Notes under the pieces: model-generated
Database searches by the model: none
Told to the model about the DNA's origin: nothing
The model's input: only the letters and a program-made list of their open reading frames with translations
Shown: piece by piece, positions 1-8,169 of the stretch
Numbering within the stretch: the stretch's first letter is position 1
Layout: each line of letters starts with the position of its first letter
Source of the DNA: G963677445 sp963677445
Lineage (GTDB): Bacteria; Bacteroidota; Ignavibacteria; Ignavibacteriales; Melioribacteraceae
Assembly (NCBI GenBank): GCA_963677445.2
Contig: CAXXGF010000067.1
Coordinates: 24,737-88,736 of the forward strand
Direction: 5' to 3'
DNA length: 64,000 bases
Made by a program: the position numbers and the translations under genes

Positions 1-366
1 GCGTCACTTGTTTCGGAAAATAAAAGTCTTGCTCATCCGGGCAGTGTCGACAGCATCCCCACCAGCGCCAACCAGGAGGATCACAACTCCATGGGATCGA
101 TCTCGGCCCGGAAGTGTTACCAGATATTGAAGAATGTTCAGAAAGTTATAGCGATAGAATTGATGACCGCGGCGCAGGGAGTGGAATTCCTTAAACCTCT
201 TAAATGCGGAGCGGGTACGACCCTCGCTTATAATAAAATTCGTGAGTATGTCCTCCCCCTCGAAGAAGACAGGATACTCTATAAAGATATGCAAAAAATG
301 ATCAACCTGGTCGAAAACAGTGAAATTTTGAATTCCGTGGAAACGAATATTAATTTGGATATTTGA
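1..366 (+). CDS. hutH: Histidine ammonia-lyase, C-terminal fragment
   Basis: This is the end of a gene cut by the window edge; the frame is open from base 1, so the first ATG inside it is not the start. The fragment begins LVSENKSLAHPGSVDSIPT and continues TSANQEDHNSMGSISARK, the conserved C-terminal half of the HAL/PAL family, followed by the helical tail with AIELMTAAQGVEFL. The MIO-forming Ala-Ser-Gly lies upstream, outside the window. The family enzyme deaminates L-histidine to trans-urocanate in the cytoplasm, the first step of histidine breakdown. No other hut gene is visible here. A hairpin repeat follows about 30 bp after the stop and may end transcription. Confidence 0.9.
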   Translation, partial: ASLVSENKSLAHPGSVDSIPTSANQEDHNSMGSISARKCYQILKNVQKVIAIELMTAAQGVEFLKPLKCGAGTTLAYNKIREYVLPLEEDRILYKDMQKMINLVENSEILNSVETNINLDI

Positions 367-394
367 TAATCAAAACATTAAAATTCAATGTATC

Positions 395-421
395 GTAGGG
401 GCGATCCTTGTGGTCGCCCTT
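395..421. repeat. GTAGGGGCG-type hairpin repeat, copy 1
   Basis: A short imperfect palindrome starts GTAGGGGCGA and ends TCGCCCTT, with a CCTTGTGG centre. A sister copy sits at 19715-19741. Both lie just downstream of a gene stop, so they may act as transcription ends as well as dispersed repeats. This copy lies between hutH and the rrf2 gene, which converge on it. Confidence 0.6.
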
Positions 422-425
422 TCCT

Positions 426-612
426 GGCATTCTATCTCCAAATCCAAAATACGTTTTGTGTAAAAGCCCCGCCCCAGCCAATTTTCACGTTTCATCTCTT
501 CGCGTTTTACCTCACCCCCGGGCGCTACAGAACATTAAACATTCTTTCCCTGCATTCCCCCCGAATTCTCCTTCACAAATTCCAGAGTGGCGTAATTACT
601 TTCCAGTTTATC
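426..612. repeat. Left 187-bp direct repeat flanking the IS element
   Basis: This stretch appears base for base again at 2500-2686, an offset of exactly 2074 bases. It is the left copy of the target duplication of the insertion sequence between them. Positions 535-612 carry, on the minus strand, a copy of the last 25 codons and stop of the rrf2 gene, so this copy holds a dead gene tail. ORFs read here are artefacts of that origin. Confidence 0.9.
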
Positions 613-2499
613 CTGACTTCAGACCCAAAGTATCCCAGAAGTTAGAAAACACAATAAAAACAGAGGAAAAATAAAAAACGGCCAATGTAGTGCCTAATAT
701 TATTATATGCTTGATTATCAATCTATTTTTTTGTATATTATCCTCATGTTTATCAGAACAAAAACATCACCGAATAGCCCTAAAAAATCCGTTCAAATCG
801 TTGAGTCGATCCGTAATGGCGCTAATGTCAGGCAAAAAATTGTACGCCATATCGGCACAGCCCTTAGTGATGATGAATTACAAAAATTAAAGGAACTGGC
901 TGAATACGTAAAAGCAAAGCTTGAAACTGAAAGCCAGCCAAACCTGTTTGCCCCGGAAGAAATTGCTCAAATGGTAATTGAAGCAAAAAAAACAAAGGAT
1001 GACAACCCAATAAATGTTGACTTAAAAAAGCTAAGGGAGGAACAAAGGATTATCATTGGCATCCATGAGGTCTATGGTCAAATATATAATGAGCTTGGTT
1101 TTCAGTACACACTTGGCAGTCCTAAAAGAAAAGTATCTTCGAGCAGGAATTTATTTAATATAGTAATGGCCAGGATAGCCAATCCATCATCAAAAAGATC
1201 ATCAGTCCGACAGTTGGAAAAAGACTTTGGCCAAAAGCTATCGTTAGACGGAGTATACAAAATGATGGATATGCTGGATGAAGAGAAAATAAACAAAATA
1301 CAAAAGCTGTCATATGAAGCAGCCTCAGGAATTATAAAAGAAAGGATTGATGTAATATTCTATGATTGCACAACCCTGTATTTCGAAAGCTTCACAGAAG
1401 ATGAACTGAAGGAGAATGGATACAGCAAGGACATGAAGTTTAACCAGCCGCAAGTGTTGTTGGCTCTTATTACAACAAGCGAAGGCTTTCCAGTCGGATA
1501 TGAGGTCTATCCCGGTTCCTATTATGAGGGGAATACACTTGAATTGGCCATAGAGAAACTGGAAAAACAGTTTGAGGTAGGGAAGATAATATTTGTTGCA
1601 GACAGTGCGATGTTAAGCCAGACAAACCTTTCAAAACTTGAGGGAAAAGAAAAACAATATATAGTTGGCGCGCGGTTAAAAAACATGAGCGTCAAAATGC
1701 AGAATAAAATAACTGACCTGACAAATTATAAATCAACGGTTGATGATGAAAAGATGGCAGTATTTACCTTGGGAGAAAAAAAACGATTAATAGTAACATA
1801 CAGTCCTAAACGTGCCGAAAAGGATCGTTATGACAGAGAAAAAGCGATAGAAAAGCTGAGAAAGAAACTGGAACGATCCTCAAACCCCTCTTCGTTGATA
1901 AGCAACTACGGATATAAGAAATTTCTTCAAATAGAAGGTGAGTCCAAAATAATAATAGATGAAGAAAAACTATCTGAGTCGGCAAAATGGGACGGATTGC
2001 ATGGTGTTGTCACAAATGCAGAAGAACTAAACGAAAAAGAAGTAAGGGAGCAATATCGGAAACTATGGCAAATAGAGGAATGCTTCCGGATCAGCAAGCA
2101 TGATTTAAGTCTACGTCCGATATACCACTGGACGCCCAAAAGGGTAAAAGCTCATATTGCGATATGTTTTATGGCGCTGGTATGTCTAAGGCACCTCGAA
2201 TACCGTGTCTTGAAACAGTACGAAAAGCTTTCTCCTGAAGTAATAAGAAATGAGTTGCTTCATGTTCAATGCAGTATTCTCAGAGACCAGTCAACTCAAA
2301 AAAGGTATGCCATGCCTTCAATGGTAACGAAACATATAAGAAAAATCTATCAGGTAGTAGGGCTAAAGATAGATAGCGTTCCATATGAAATATAGATAAT
2401 TCCCTGAATGTGAAATAGGAAGTATGAGAAATGTAGTGCCTATAAAAAACCTATGCCCTTTTATAACAATAAGTTACGCTGTTTTGGGTCGGAAGTCAG
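613..2499 (+). mobile_element. IS1634-family insertion sequence, 1887 bp, with 187-bp target duplication
   Basis: The element starts CTGACTTCAGACCCAAA (613-629) and ends in the inverted form of CTGACTTCCGACCCAAA (2483-2499), so the 17-bp terminal inverted repeats differ at one base. It carries one transposase gene. A 13-bp direct repeat, AATGTAGTGCCTA, lies inside it at 684-696 and 2430-2442, near each end. The flanking direct repeats abut the ends exactly. Long, variable target duplications are a reported trait of IS1634 itself in Mycoplasma, which agrees with the transposase family. All parts look intact, so the copy may be recent and active. Confidence 0.9.
746..2395 (+). CDS. IS1634-family transposase
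   Basis: A DDE-type transposase of about 549 residues, near full length for the IS1634 branch of the IS4 group. Visible landmarks are YDCTTLYFES (first catalytic Asp), FVADSAMLSQTN (second Asp) and the C-terminal WQIEECFRISKHDLSLRP, which carries the catalytic Glu in a Y-R-E-K-like setting, followed by the AHIAICFMALVCLRHLEY helix. The start chosen gives MFIRTKTSPN; an in-frame ATG at 707 would add 13 hydrophobic residues not usual for the family. No clear ribosome site precedes either, as is common for transposases. The reading frame is uninterrupted. Confidence 0.93.
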   Translation: MFIRTKTSPNSPKKSVQIVESIRNGANVRQKIVRHIGTALSDDELQKLKELAEYVKAKLETESQPNLFAPEEIAQMVIEAKKTKDDNPINVDLKKLREEQRIIIGIHEVYGQIYNELGFQYTLGSPKRKVSSSRNLFNIVMARIANPSSKRSSVRQLEKDFGQKLSLDGVYKMMDMLDEEKINKIQKLSYEAASGIIKERIDVIFYDCTTLYFESFTEDELKENGYSKDMKFNQPQVLLALITTSEGFPVGYEVYPGSYYEGNTLELAIEKLEKQFEVGKIIFVADSAMLSQTNLSKLEGKEKQYIVGARLKNMSVKMQNKITDLTNYKSTVDDEKMAVFTLGEKKRLIVTYSPKRAEKDRYDREKAIEKLRKKLERSSNPSSLISNYGYKKFLQIEGESKIIIDEEKLSESAKWDGLHGVVTNAEELNEKEVREQYRKLWQIEECFRISKHDLSLRPIYHWTPKRVKAHIAICFMALVCLRHLEYRVLKQYEKLSPEVIRNELLHVQCSILRDQSTQKRYAMPSMVTKHIRKIYQVVGLKIDSVPYEI

Positions 2500-2686
2500 G
2501 GCATTCTATCTCCAAATCCAAAATACGTTTTGTGTAAAAGCCCCGCCCCAGCCAATTTTCACGTTTCATCTCTTCGCGTTTTACCTCACCCCCGGGCGCT
2601 ACAGAACATTAAACATTCTTTCCCTGCATTCCCCCCGAATTCTCCTTCACAAATTCCAGAGTGGCGTAATTACTTTCCAGTTTATC
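2500..2686. repeat. Right 187-bp direct repeat flanking the IS element
   Basis: Right copy of the target duplication, identical to 426-612. It contains the real 3' end of the rrf2 gene (2609-2686), so the insertion left that gene whole and placed a spare copy of its tail on the far side of the element. Confidence 0.9.
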
Positions 2687-3115
2687 TTTCATCTCCTTAT
2701 TCGGTCCCAGCAGGTCCATTAAAGTAATGTTTGCCACAACAAAATCTACAGCGTCCTGAATTACTGTCCAGAGAGACCGGACAGAACAATTCAACGTATG
2801 GTTGCAGATGTCAGAGACACCTGAATGAGTCTCGCAGAAGGAATCATCAAAAAGCCTTCCGCCAAGAACAGCGAGTACATCTTTAATATATATTTCTTCA
2901 GGCGGACGTGTCAGACTGTAGCCGCCCGACTGTCCCCTTTCACTTTCTATTATACCGGCTATGCGCAAAATCCTGAGCAGTTTTGCGGTATTATGCTGTG
3001 ATATCCCCTCACTGCTGCTTATATCGGTGATGGTAACGGTTTTATTTTTTTTCCATGCGTTCCCGATATTCTGGAGACATCGAATTCCATATTCTTCCTG
3101 TGCGCTGAATTTCAT
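2609..3115 (-). CDS. Rrf2-family transcriptional regulator, probably Fe-S sensing
   Basis: A 168-residue protein beginning MKFSAQEEYGIRCLQ, the usual Rrf2 N-terminal winged-helix pattern, with ISQHNTAKLLRILRIAGII as recognition region and GQSGGYSLTRPPEEI as wing. Cysteines 94, 104 and 110 lie in the segment where IscR-like proteins bind an Fe-S cluster; the spacing is looser than in IscR. The gene follows the bacilliredoxin gene by 51 bases at the end of the suf gene row, so it probably controls those genes by feedback; a palindrome before sufB is a candidate site. An AGGAGA motif precedes the ATG. Its last 25 codons lie in the target duplication of the neighbouring IS. Confidence 0.88.
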   Translation of the reverse strand: MKFSAQEEYGIRCLQNIGNAWKKNKTVTITDISSSEGISQHNTAKLLRILRIAGIIESERGQSGGYSLTRPPEEIYIKDVLAVLGGRLFDDSFCETHSGVSDICNHTLNCSVRSLWTVIQDAVDFVVANITLMDLLGPNKEMKDKLESNYATLEFVKENSGGMQGKNV

Positions 3116-3166
3116 TTAACCTGATCTCCTGAAAATTTTCCGGGAAGATCACCTCCCGGATAATTG

Positions 3167-3706
3167 TCAATCAACTTCACTCATTGGAATTCTTGAACCG
3201 CAAACTTTTGCATGCACAAGTTTGGCATATTTTTCTTCAGATATTGAAGGTCCTTCAGCCGTACAAAGTTCAGCGAATCTGTCCTTCAGATGTTCCGCGA
3301 CCTGTTCCGGTGTTCTTCCTTCAATATGGTGGCGGGGCAGAATAAATTTAACCTCACGATTTTTTATTATAGCCATCGAGGGGGATGAAGGAGGATAATC
3401 GGCCAGGTATTTATTCCTGAGATAATCGACAGCGTCCCGGTCCTGCCCGGCAAAAACTGTCGCGAATCTGTCAGGAATAATATCATTCTGAAGCGCCTGA
3501 GTAGCTCCCGGACGGGCGCTTCCCGCCGCGCATCCGCATACAGAATTTATAACAACCAGGGTTGTTTTATCATCTTCCAGCGATAAAACATCCTCCACTT
3601 TCTGCGGAGTTGCCAATTCCTCAAATCCGACAAATTTTAACTCATCCCTCATCGGCTGTACCGCCTCAGGATCATACAACGGTGGACGTAAATTTATGTT
3701 TAGCAT
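3167..3706 (-). CDS. BrxA/BrxB-family bacilliredoxin
   Basis: A 179-residue protein of the YphP/YqiW (DUF1094) family with a thioredoxin fold. The active motif CGC is at residues 57-59 inside VINSVCGCAAGSARPG, a hallmark of the family. It is about 35 residues longer than Bacillus BrxA, with a C-terminal tail that holds extra cysteines. In Firmicutes these proteins remove bacillithiol from mixed disulfides on proteins. Its position between the suf genes and the Rrf2 regulator suggests a role in thiol repair during Fe-S stress. A GGTACG motif precedes the ATG. A repeat cassette separates it from the MIP18 gene upstream, so it may now have a separate transcript. Confidence 0.9.
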   Translation of the reverse strand: MLNINLRPPLYDPEAVQPMRDELKFVGFEELATPQKVEDVLSLEDDKTTLVVINSVCGCAAGSARPGATQALQNDIIPDRFATVFAGQDRDAVDYLRNKYLADYPPSSPSMAIIKNREVKFILPRHHIEGRTPEQVAEHLKDRFAELCTAEGPSISEEKYAKLVHAKVCGSRIPMSEVD

Positions 3707-3746
3707 ATCGTACCTTTCTTAAATAATGTAATTAAACCTGTTTTTG

Positions 3747-4446
3747 AATCATAATCGTAATCGTAATCCAAAACCCCAAGCCGATGAACAGCCTCAATAA
3801 AAGTCTCAATCCCCAAGACATCCCCCCTCCATCTTTTCAAACAAAAAATCATAAAACAAATAATCACTTTCGCTTTATCCAGATCGATCAAGAAAAACTA
3901 TTAAATCCCGCAGCCATAAGCGGGAACAGTAAAAATATATTTTCTCATACCTATATATTTCCTTTCACTACCTAAAGAAAACTACCATCAACTAATCAGC
4001 GCCATACTTCTCTCCCGCTTTATAAACTCTGCTTTCACTGGATTTCACAAGTCCGTAAATCATATCAGCAACAGCTTTCAAATTTTCCCTGGCTTTCTCA
4101 TGTTGATTTTCAGTAATCTTCCCTTTTCTGAACAAAATATCAATACATGCTGAACATTCAAAGGCGGAACCAATCGAGATATCAAAAAATCTGTTCCTGT
4201 CTCTACAAGTATATTTCCCGTTACCTTCCGCGATGTTGAGCACAATTGAAATGGAAGCTCTTTCAAGCTGGTCATAAATACTGCTCTTTCGTTCCGCGGA
4301 GGTAATAATCTCCTCGACAATGTCGATAAACTCCAGAGATTTTTGATAAACTCTTAGTTTCTCATGCGGGAAAAATATTTTCTTCATAACATTTCTAATT
4401 GCTCCGGGGGGAGATTACGATTACGATTATGATTATGATTATGATT
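3747..4446. mobile_element. Inverted-repeat cassette carrying a four-helix-bundle gene
   Basis: The segment is bounded by hexamer tracts in opposite orientation. The right tract (4413-4446) reads GATTACGATTACGATTATG and continues in GATTAT units; the left (3747-3768) is its reverse complement over 22 bases. Between them lie one four-helix-bundle gene and about 220 bases with no convincing gene. The right edge touches the stop codon of the MIP18 gene, and the left edge lies about 40 bases before the bacilliredoxin start, so the cassette interrupts the suf gene row. That it moves as a unit is inference; no transposase is encoded. Confidence 0.5.
3992..4387 (-). CDS. Four-helix-bundle protein (23S rRNA intervening-sequence/S23 family)
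   Basis: A 131-residue protein almost wholly helical, with the typical signature HEKLRVYQKSLEFIDIVEEI at the N-terminus, then SIYDQLERASISIVLNIAEG and GSAFECSACIDIL. It belongs to the family first seen as proteins encoded in 23S rRNA intervening sequences and related to the Avd accessory protein of diversity-generating retroelements. Here it is free-standing in a spacer, flanked by inverted hexamer tracts. No reverse transcriptase or variable repeat is visible nearby, so an Avd role is unlikely. Molecular function is unknown. There is no clear ribosome-binding site. Confidence 0.85.
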   Translation of the reverse strand: MKKIFFPHEKLRVYQKSLEFIDIVEEIITSAERKSSIYDQLERASISIVLNIAEGNGKYTCRDRNRFFDISIGSAFECSACIDILFRKGKITENQHEKARENLKAVADMIYGLVKSSESRVYKAGEKYGAD

Positions 4447-4761
4447 TTAAATAAAACCCAGCTCAAACCTTGCTTCATCCGACATTCTTTCCTGGTCCCA
4501 GGGGGGTTCGAAAACAAGGTCGATAATTACTTCATTGACTCCGTTTACCGCCTTTACTTTTTCTTTCACTTCGCCGGGCAGACTTCCGGCAACCGGGCAC
4601 GCGGGTGAAGTAAGGGTCATTTTCACATAAACATTGGCGTCATCATATATTCGTATTTCGTATATCAGTCCCAGTTCATAGATATCCACCGGAATCTCGG
4701 GATCATAAACGGTCTTCAGATTTTTTATTATATTCTCTTCGAGCTTCTTTTTATCCAGCAT
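4447..4761 (-). CDS. MIP18/DUF59-family metal-sulfur cluster assembly factor (SufT-like)
   Basis: A 104-residue single-domain protein with the family landmarks VYDPEIPVDIYELGLIYEI and KMTLTSPACPVAGSLP, the latter holding the conserved cysteine. Proteins of this family help mature Fe-S proteins and are standard members of suf operons. It follows sufS by 10 bases and has an AGGTGA ribosome site. Its stop codon falls at the edge of the GATTAT hexamer tract of the next cassette, so its last codons may have been set by that insertion, though the C-terminus still looks of normal length. PaaD-like ring-hydroxylase maturation proteins share the domain, but the setting favours the Suf role. Confidence 0.9.
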   Translation of the reverse strand: MLDKKKLEENIIKNLKTVYDPEIPVDIYELGLIYEIRIYDDANVYVKMTLTSPACPVAGSLPGEVKEKVKAVNGVNEVIIDLVFEPPWDQERMSDEARFELGFI

Positions 4762-4771
4762 GGATCACCTG

Positions 4772-6025
4772 CTATTTAAATATTTTAATCACTTTATGGA
4801 GTCCTTCGACCAGCCGGTCAATCTCCTCCTTTGTATTGTAAAATGCCATTGAGGCTCTCGCCGTCGCCGGTAAATTATACCTTTTCATCACCGGCTGAGT
4901 GCAATGATGACCTGTTCTTATCGCTATACCTTTTGTATCAAGCAGGGTGCCAATATCATAAGGGTGAATATCATCGATAATAAAAGATATCACCGAGGCT
5001 TTGTTTTTCGCGTTGCCGATAATTTTAAGTCCGGGAACCTCAAGAAGCCTCTCTGTGCCATAAGCAAGCAATTCATCCTCCCAGGCTGTCAGTTCTGCCC
5101 GGTCAAACTGATTGAGATAATCTATGGCGGCGCCGAGTCCTATTCCACCGGCAATATTCGGCGTGCCCGCTTCAAATTTATGGGGCAGATCGTCAAAGGT
5201 TGTCTCTTCAAATGAAACCACCCTTATCATATCTCCCCCTCCCATATAAGGAGGCATTTCATTCAGGTATTCCGTTTTGCCGTAAAGAGCGCCAATGCCT
5301 GTAGGGCCGAACATCTTGTGTCCCGACAGGGCATAAAAATCACAGTCCAGTTCCTGGACATCCACCTGCAAATGAGGCGCCGACTGGGCCCCGTCCACAA
5401 ATACCGGAATATCATGCGAATGTGATATTTCAATTATCTCTTTTATGGGATTGATAGTCCCGAGTGAATTTGAAATATGAACAACCGAAACCAGTTTTGT
5501 TTTTTCACTGAACAAATTGCGGAAAGCTTCCATATCGAGCTCACCGTCATCATTAATGGGTATCACCTTCAGCTTCACTCCCCTGCTCTGGCAAAGAAGC
5601 TGCCAGGGAACGATATTGCTGTGATGCTCCATAGTGGAGATGATAATTTCATCCCCCTCCTGAAACATATTTCCCCTGCACATTGAGTGAGAAACAAGAT
5701 TCACCCCTTCGGTGGCGCCCCTGACAAAAATTATCTCGGAGACCGACATGGCGTTCAGGAATTCCTTTATCTTCAGCCGGGCTCTTTCATAAGATTCCGT
5801 GGCAAGTTCGCTCAGAAAATGAAGCCCCCGGTGAATATTGGCATTCTCGAATGTGTAATAATGATTGATGGCGTCTATAACAGACTGCGGCTTCTGCGAT
5901 GTCGCCGCGTTGTCAAGATACACAAGCGGCTTGCCGTTTATTTCCCTTTTCAGAATAGGAAAATCATTCCTGACTTCATCAATGTCGAACTTTCTTTTTG
6001 TACTGGTTTCGGTTTCAATATTCAT
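4772..6025 (-). CDS. sufS: SufS-type cysteine desulfurase
   Basis: A 417-residue class V aminotransferase-fold, PLP-dependent enzyme that takes sulfur from L-cysteine for Fe-S cluster assembly, releasing alanine. The PLP lysine is K237 in SGHKMFGPTG; the persulfide-forming cysteine is C375 in RTGHHCTQPV; VDGAQSAPH holds the cofactor aspartate. The pattern is of the SufS/CsdA group (group II), which normally needs SufE or SufU to accept the persulfide; neither is in this window. The gene starts one base after the sufD stop, so the two are probably translationally coupled. Confidence 0.97.
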   Translation of the reverse strand: MNIETETSTKRKFDIDEVRNDFPILKREINGKPLVYLDNAATSQKPQSVIDAINHYYTFENANIHRGLHFLSELATESYERARLKIKEFLNAMSVSEIIFVRGATEGVNLVSHSMCRGNMFQEGDEIIISTMEHHSNIVPWQLLCQSRGVKLKVIPINDDGELDMEAFRNLFSEKTKLVSVVHISNSLGTINPIKEIIEISHSHDIPVFVDGAQSAPHLQVDVQELDCDFYALSGHKMFGPTGIGALYGKTEYLNEMPPYMGGGDMIRVVSFEETTFDDLPHKFEAGTPNIAGGIGLGAAIDYLNQFDRAELTAWEDELLAYGTERLLEVPGLKIIGNAKNKASVISFIIDDIHPYDIGTLLDTKGIAIRTGHHCTQPVMKRYNLPATARASMAFYNTKEEIDRLVEGLHKVIKIFK

Positions 6026-6026
6026 T

Positions 6027-7361
6027 TCAGATTTCTACCCTGTTCAGGTGTTCAAAGATCATATGATTTAGCTGTTCCCTGAGCAGTTCAATTTTTACTT
6101 TCTGCACAACATCATCGGCAAAAGCCCTGATCAGCATCGAATTTGCCAGCTCGGCCGGAACGCCTCGTGAACGGATATAAAAATATGCTCCTTCATCCAG
6201 ATACCCGATAGTGGCGCCATGGGAACATTTCACATCATCGGCGTAAATTTCGAGCTGCGGTTTAGTGTCAATACGGGCGTTATCAGAAAGGAGTACGGTT
6301 TTATTCGACTGGTAGGCGTTGGTTTTCTGGCTGTCCTTCCTCACCAGTATTTTACCGTTAAATACGCCGCGGGCTTTGTCGTCAAGTATTCCTTTATAAA
6401 GTTCGTTGCTTTCACAGTTTGGTTTCACGTGATCTATAAAGGTGTGATTATCAACATGCTGTTCATCATTAGCCAGGTAAAGTCCGTAAAGATTTGTTTC
6501 CAGCCTTTCACCATGATGTTCAGCGTTGATATCATTCCTGACAAGTCTCCCGCCGAAAGACATAGAGTAATGGCTCACAACACTCGTTTCATCCTGACTT
6601 ATTTCTGTCCGGTCAATATGGTATGAGTCATTCTGCTCATCCTGTACTTTGTATAAATCTATCACTCCGTTTTTTCCGGCAAAAACTTCATTGACCACAT
6701 TAGTGAAATATTCCTTTTTACCCCGGCCTCCGAATCTCATTATCACACTGAAGGAAGCGTTTTCCCCGGCGATGAAAAGATTCCTCGGAGAGGAGAGAAT
6801 ATTTTCATTTTCATCCCCGCTCAGGAAAAGAACCTGCAGCGGTTTTCCCGGCATTTTGCCGTCGGGAACATATATGAAGATGCCATCGGTGTTATAAACG
6901 CTGTTCAGAGCTGAAAAAGCAGTATCATCTTTAAAGGATTTACCGATATATTTTCCAACAAGTTCAGGATTATTTTTTATCGCCTCAGCCAGTCCCGAAA
7001 TTATTACTCCCGAGGGAAGATTATCCAAAGAAGAAAGTTCTTTCACCAGTCTGCCGTTTGAAAATACCATTCTGTAACAATCAGAGCTGAAAAAGAGAGC
7101 AGCGTTAATTTCCTCTTCGGATGGAACTTCAAGTTTGCCTGTGGCGGGAACGAAGTTATATTTCATCAGAGGAGCGACGCTGGTATATTTCCAGTCCTCA
7201 ACTTTTTGAGTAGGAAACTCAAGCGAGCCAAGTTTTTTTACCGCTTCATTTCTTTTTTCATCATAAAAAGTCCCGGCCTCGCCATTAAGGTCGCCGAGAA
7301 ATTTGTCATAGCTTGAGATATACCATTCACGGTTCTCAAGAAATTTATCTGTTTTAGCCAT
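6027..7361 (-). CDS. sufD: Fe-S cluster assembly scaffold protein SufD
   Basis: A 444-residue protein of the SufB/SufD family. The C-terminal core has RIDTKPQLEIYADDVKCSHG followed by ATIGYLDEGAYFYIRSRGVP, the standard SufD block. SufD pairs with SufB and two SufC ATPases in the cytoplasmic scaffold complex on which clusters are built. The N-terminal 140 residues are more variable, as usual. A perfect AGGAGG sits just before the ATG. It lies 14 bases after sufC and one base before sufS in one operon. Confidence 0.95.
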   Translation of the reverse strand: MAKTDKFLENREWYISSYDKFLGDLNGEAGTFYDEKRNEAVKKLGSLEFPTQKVEDWKYTSVAPLMKYNFVPATGKLEVPSEEEINAALFFSSDCYRMVFSNGRLVKELSSLDNLPSGVIISGLAEAIKNNPELVGKYIGKSFKDDTAFSALNSVYNTDGIFIYVPDGKMPGKPLQVLFLSGDENENILSSPRNLFIAGENASFSVIMRFGGRGKKEYFTNVVNEVFAGKNGVIDLYKVQDEQNDSYHIDRTEISQDETSVVSHYSMSFGGRLVRNDINAEHHGERLETNLYGLYLANDEQHVDNHTFIDHVKPNCESNELYKGILDDKARGVFNGKILVRKDSQKTNAYQSNKTVLLSDNARIDTKPQLEIYADDVKCSHGATIGYLDEGAYFYIRSRGVPAELANSMLIRAFADDVVQKVKIELLREQLNHMIFEHLNRVEI

Positions 7362-7375
7362 TTATTCCAACCTCC

Positions 7376-8140
7376 TTAAACTGTTTCCGCTTCGGGCAGT
7401 TCTTCTTTTATCCAGTCGTATCCCTTTTCCTCAAGTTCAAGGGCAAGCTCTTTTGTTCCTGACTTAATTATGCGTCCTTTGTAGAGCACATGCACAAAAT
7501 CTGGTTTTATGTAATTGAGAAGTCTCTGGTAATGAGTTACAAGTAAAACAGCGTTTTCTTTATTCCTGAACGCGTTTACCCCTTCCGAAACAATTTTCAG
7601 CGCGTCGATATCAAGCCCGGAATCTGTTTCATCAAGAAGCGCAAGTTTCGGGTTGAGCATGAGGAGCTGGAATATCTCATTCCTTTTTTTCTCACCCCCC
7701 GAAAAGCCAACATTCACATAACGGCTGATAAGGCTGTCATCCATTCCGAGGATTTTACCCTTTTCGGTAATCAGCTGTTTAAATTCCTTAGCGGTTAATT
7801 CAGGCTGTTCATGATATTTTCTGATCTCGTTGATAGAGGTTTTAAGAAATGTGGCATTGCTTATACCCGGTATTTCGACAGGGTACTGAAACGCGAGGAA
7901 TATACCTTCACGCGCCCTGTCTTCAGGAGCCATATCAAGCAGATCATTCTCTTCGAAGATCACCTCGCCTGATGTTACTTCATAATTTTCATTTCCCGCC
8001 AGAACATTTGCCAGGGTGCTTTTGCCCGAGCCGTTCGGTCCCATAATAGCGTGAACCTCGCCCGGTTTCATCTCAAGATTTATTCCATTCAGTATCTGTT
8101 TTCCTTCAACATTGGCGTGAAGGTCTTTGATCTTTATCAT
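7376..8140 (-). CDS. sufC: Fe-S cluster assembly ATPase SufC
   Basis: A 254-residue ABC-type ATPase that powers the SufBCD scaffold; it is cytoplasmic and has no membrane part. The Walker A motif is GPNGSGKST, the Q-loop is in AFQYPVEIPG, the signature is SGGEKKR and Walker B is LALLDETDSGLD, followed by the H-loop VTHYQ. The start chosen, MIKIKDLHAN, has an AAGGA motif eight bases upstream; an ATG eight codons earlier at 8164 is possible but less well served. It lies between sufB and sufD in the operon. Confidence 0.95.
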   Translation of the reverse strand: MIKIKDLHANVEGKQILNGINLEMKPGEVHAIMGPNGSGKSTLANVLAGNENYEVTSGEVIFEENDLLDMAPEDRAREGIFLAFQYPVEIPGISNATFLKTSINEIRKYHEQPELTAKEFKQLITEKGKILGMDDSLISRYVNVGFSGGEKKRNEIFQLLMLNPKLALLDETDSGLDIDALKIVSEGVNAFRNKENAVLLVTHYQRLLNYIKPDFVHVLYKGRIIKSGTKELALELEEKGYDWIKEELPEAETV

Positions 8141-8169
8141 TTTATTTTCCTTTTTTATATTCATACTTT

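Noticed and set aside
388..674. Open frames in the left 187-bp repeat, with near-identical frames at 2453-2727
   Set aside because: They arise from the duplicated tail of the rrf2 gene and are read on the wrong strand; no ribosome site or family pattern.
3700..3891. 63-codon frame on the minus strand between the bacilliredoxin and four-helix-bundle genes
   Set aside because: It runs through the hexamer tract, giving DYDYDYD, and overlaps the bacilliredoxin start; no family pattern.
3992..4387. Diversity-generating retroelement (Avd homolog)
   Set aside because: The four-helix-bundle protein is related to Avd, but there is no reverse transcriptase and no template/variable repeat pair near it.
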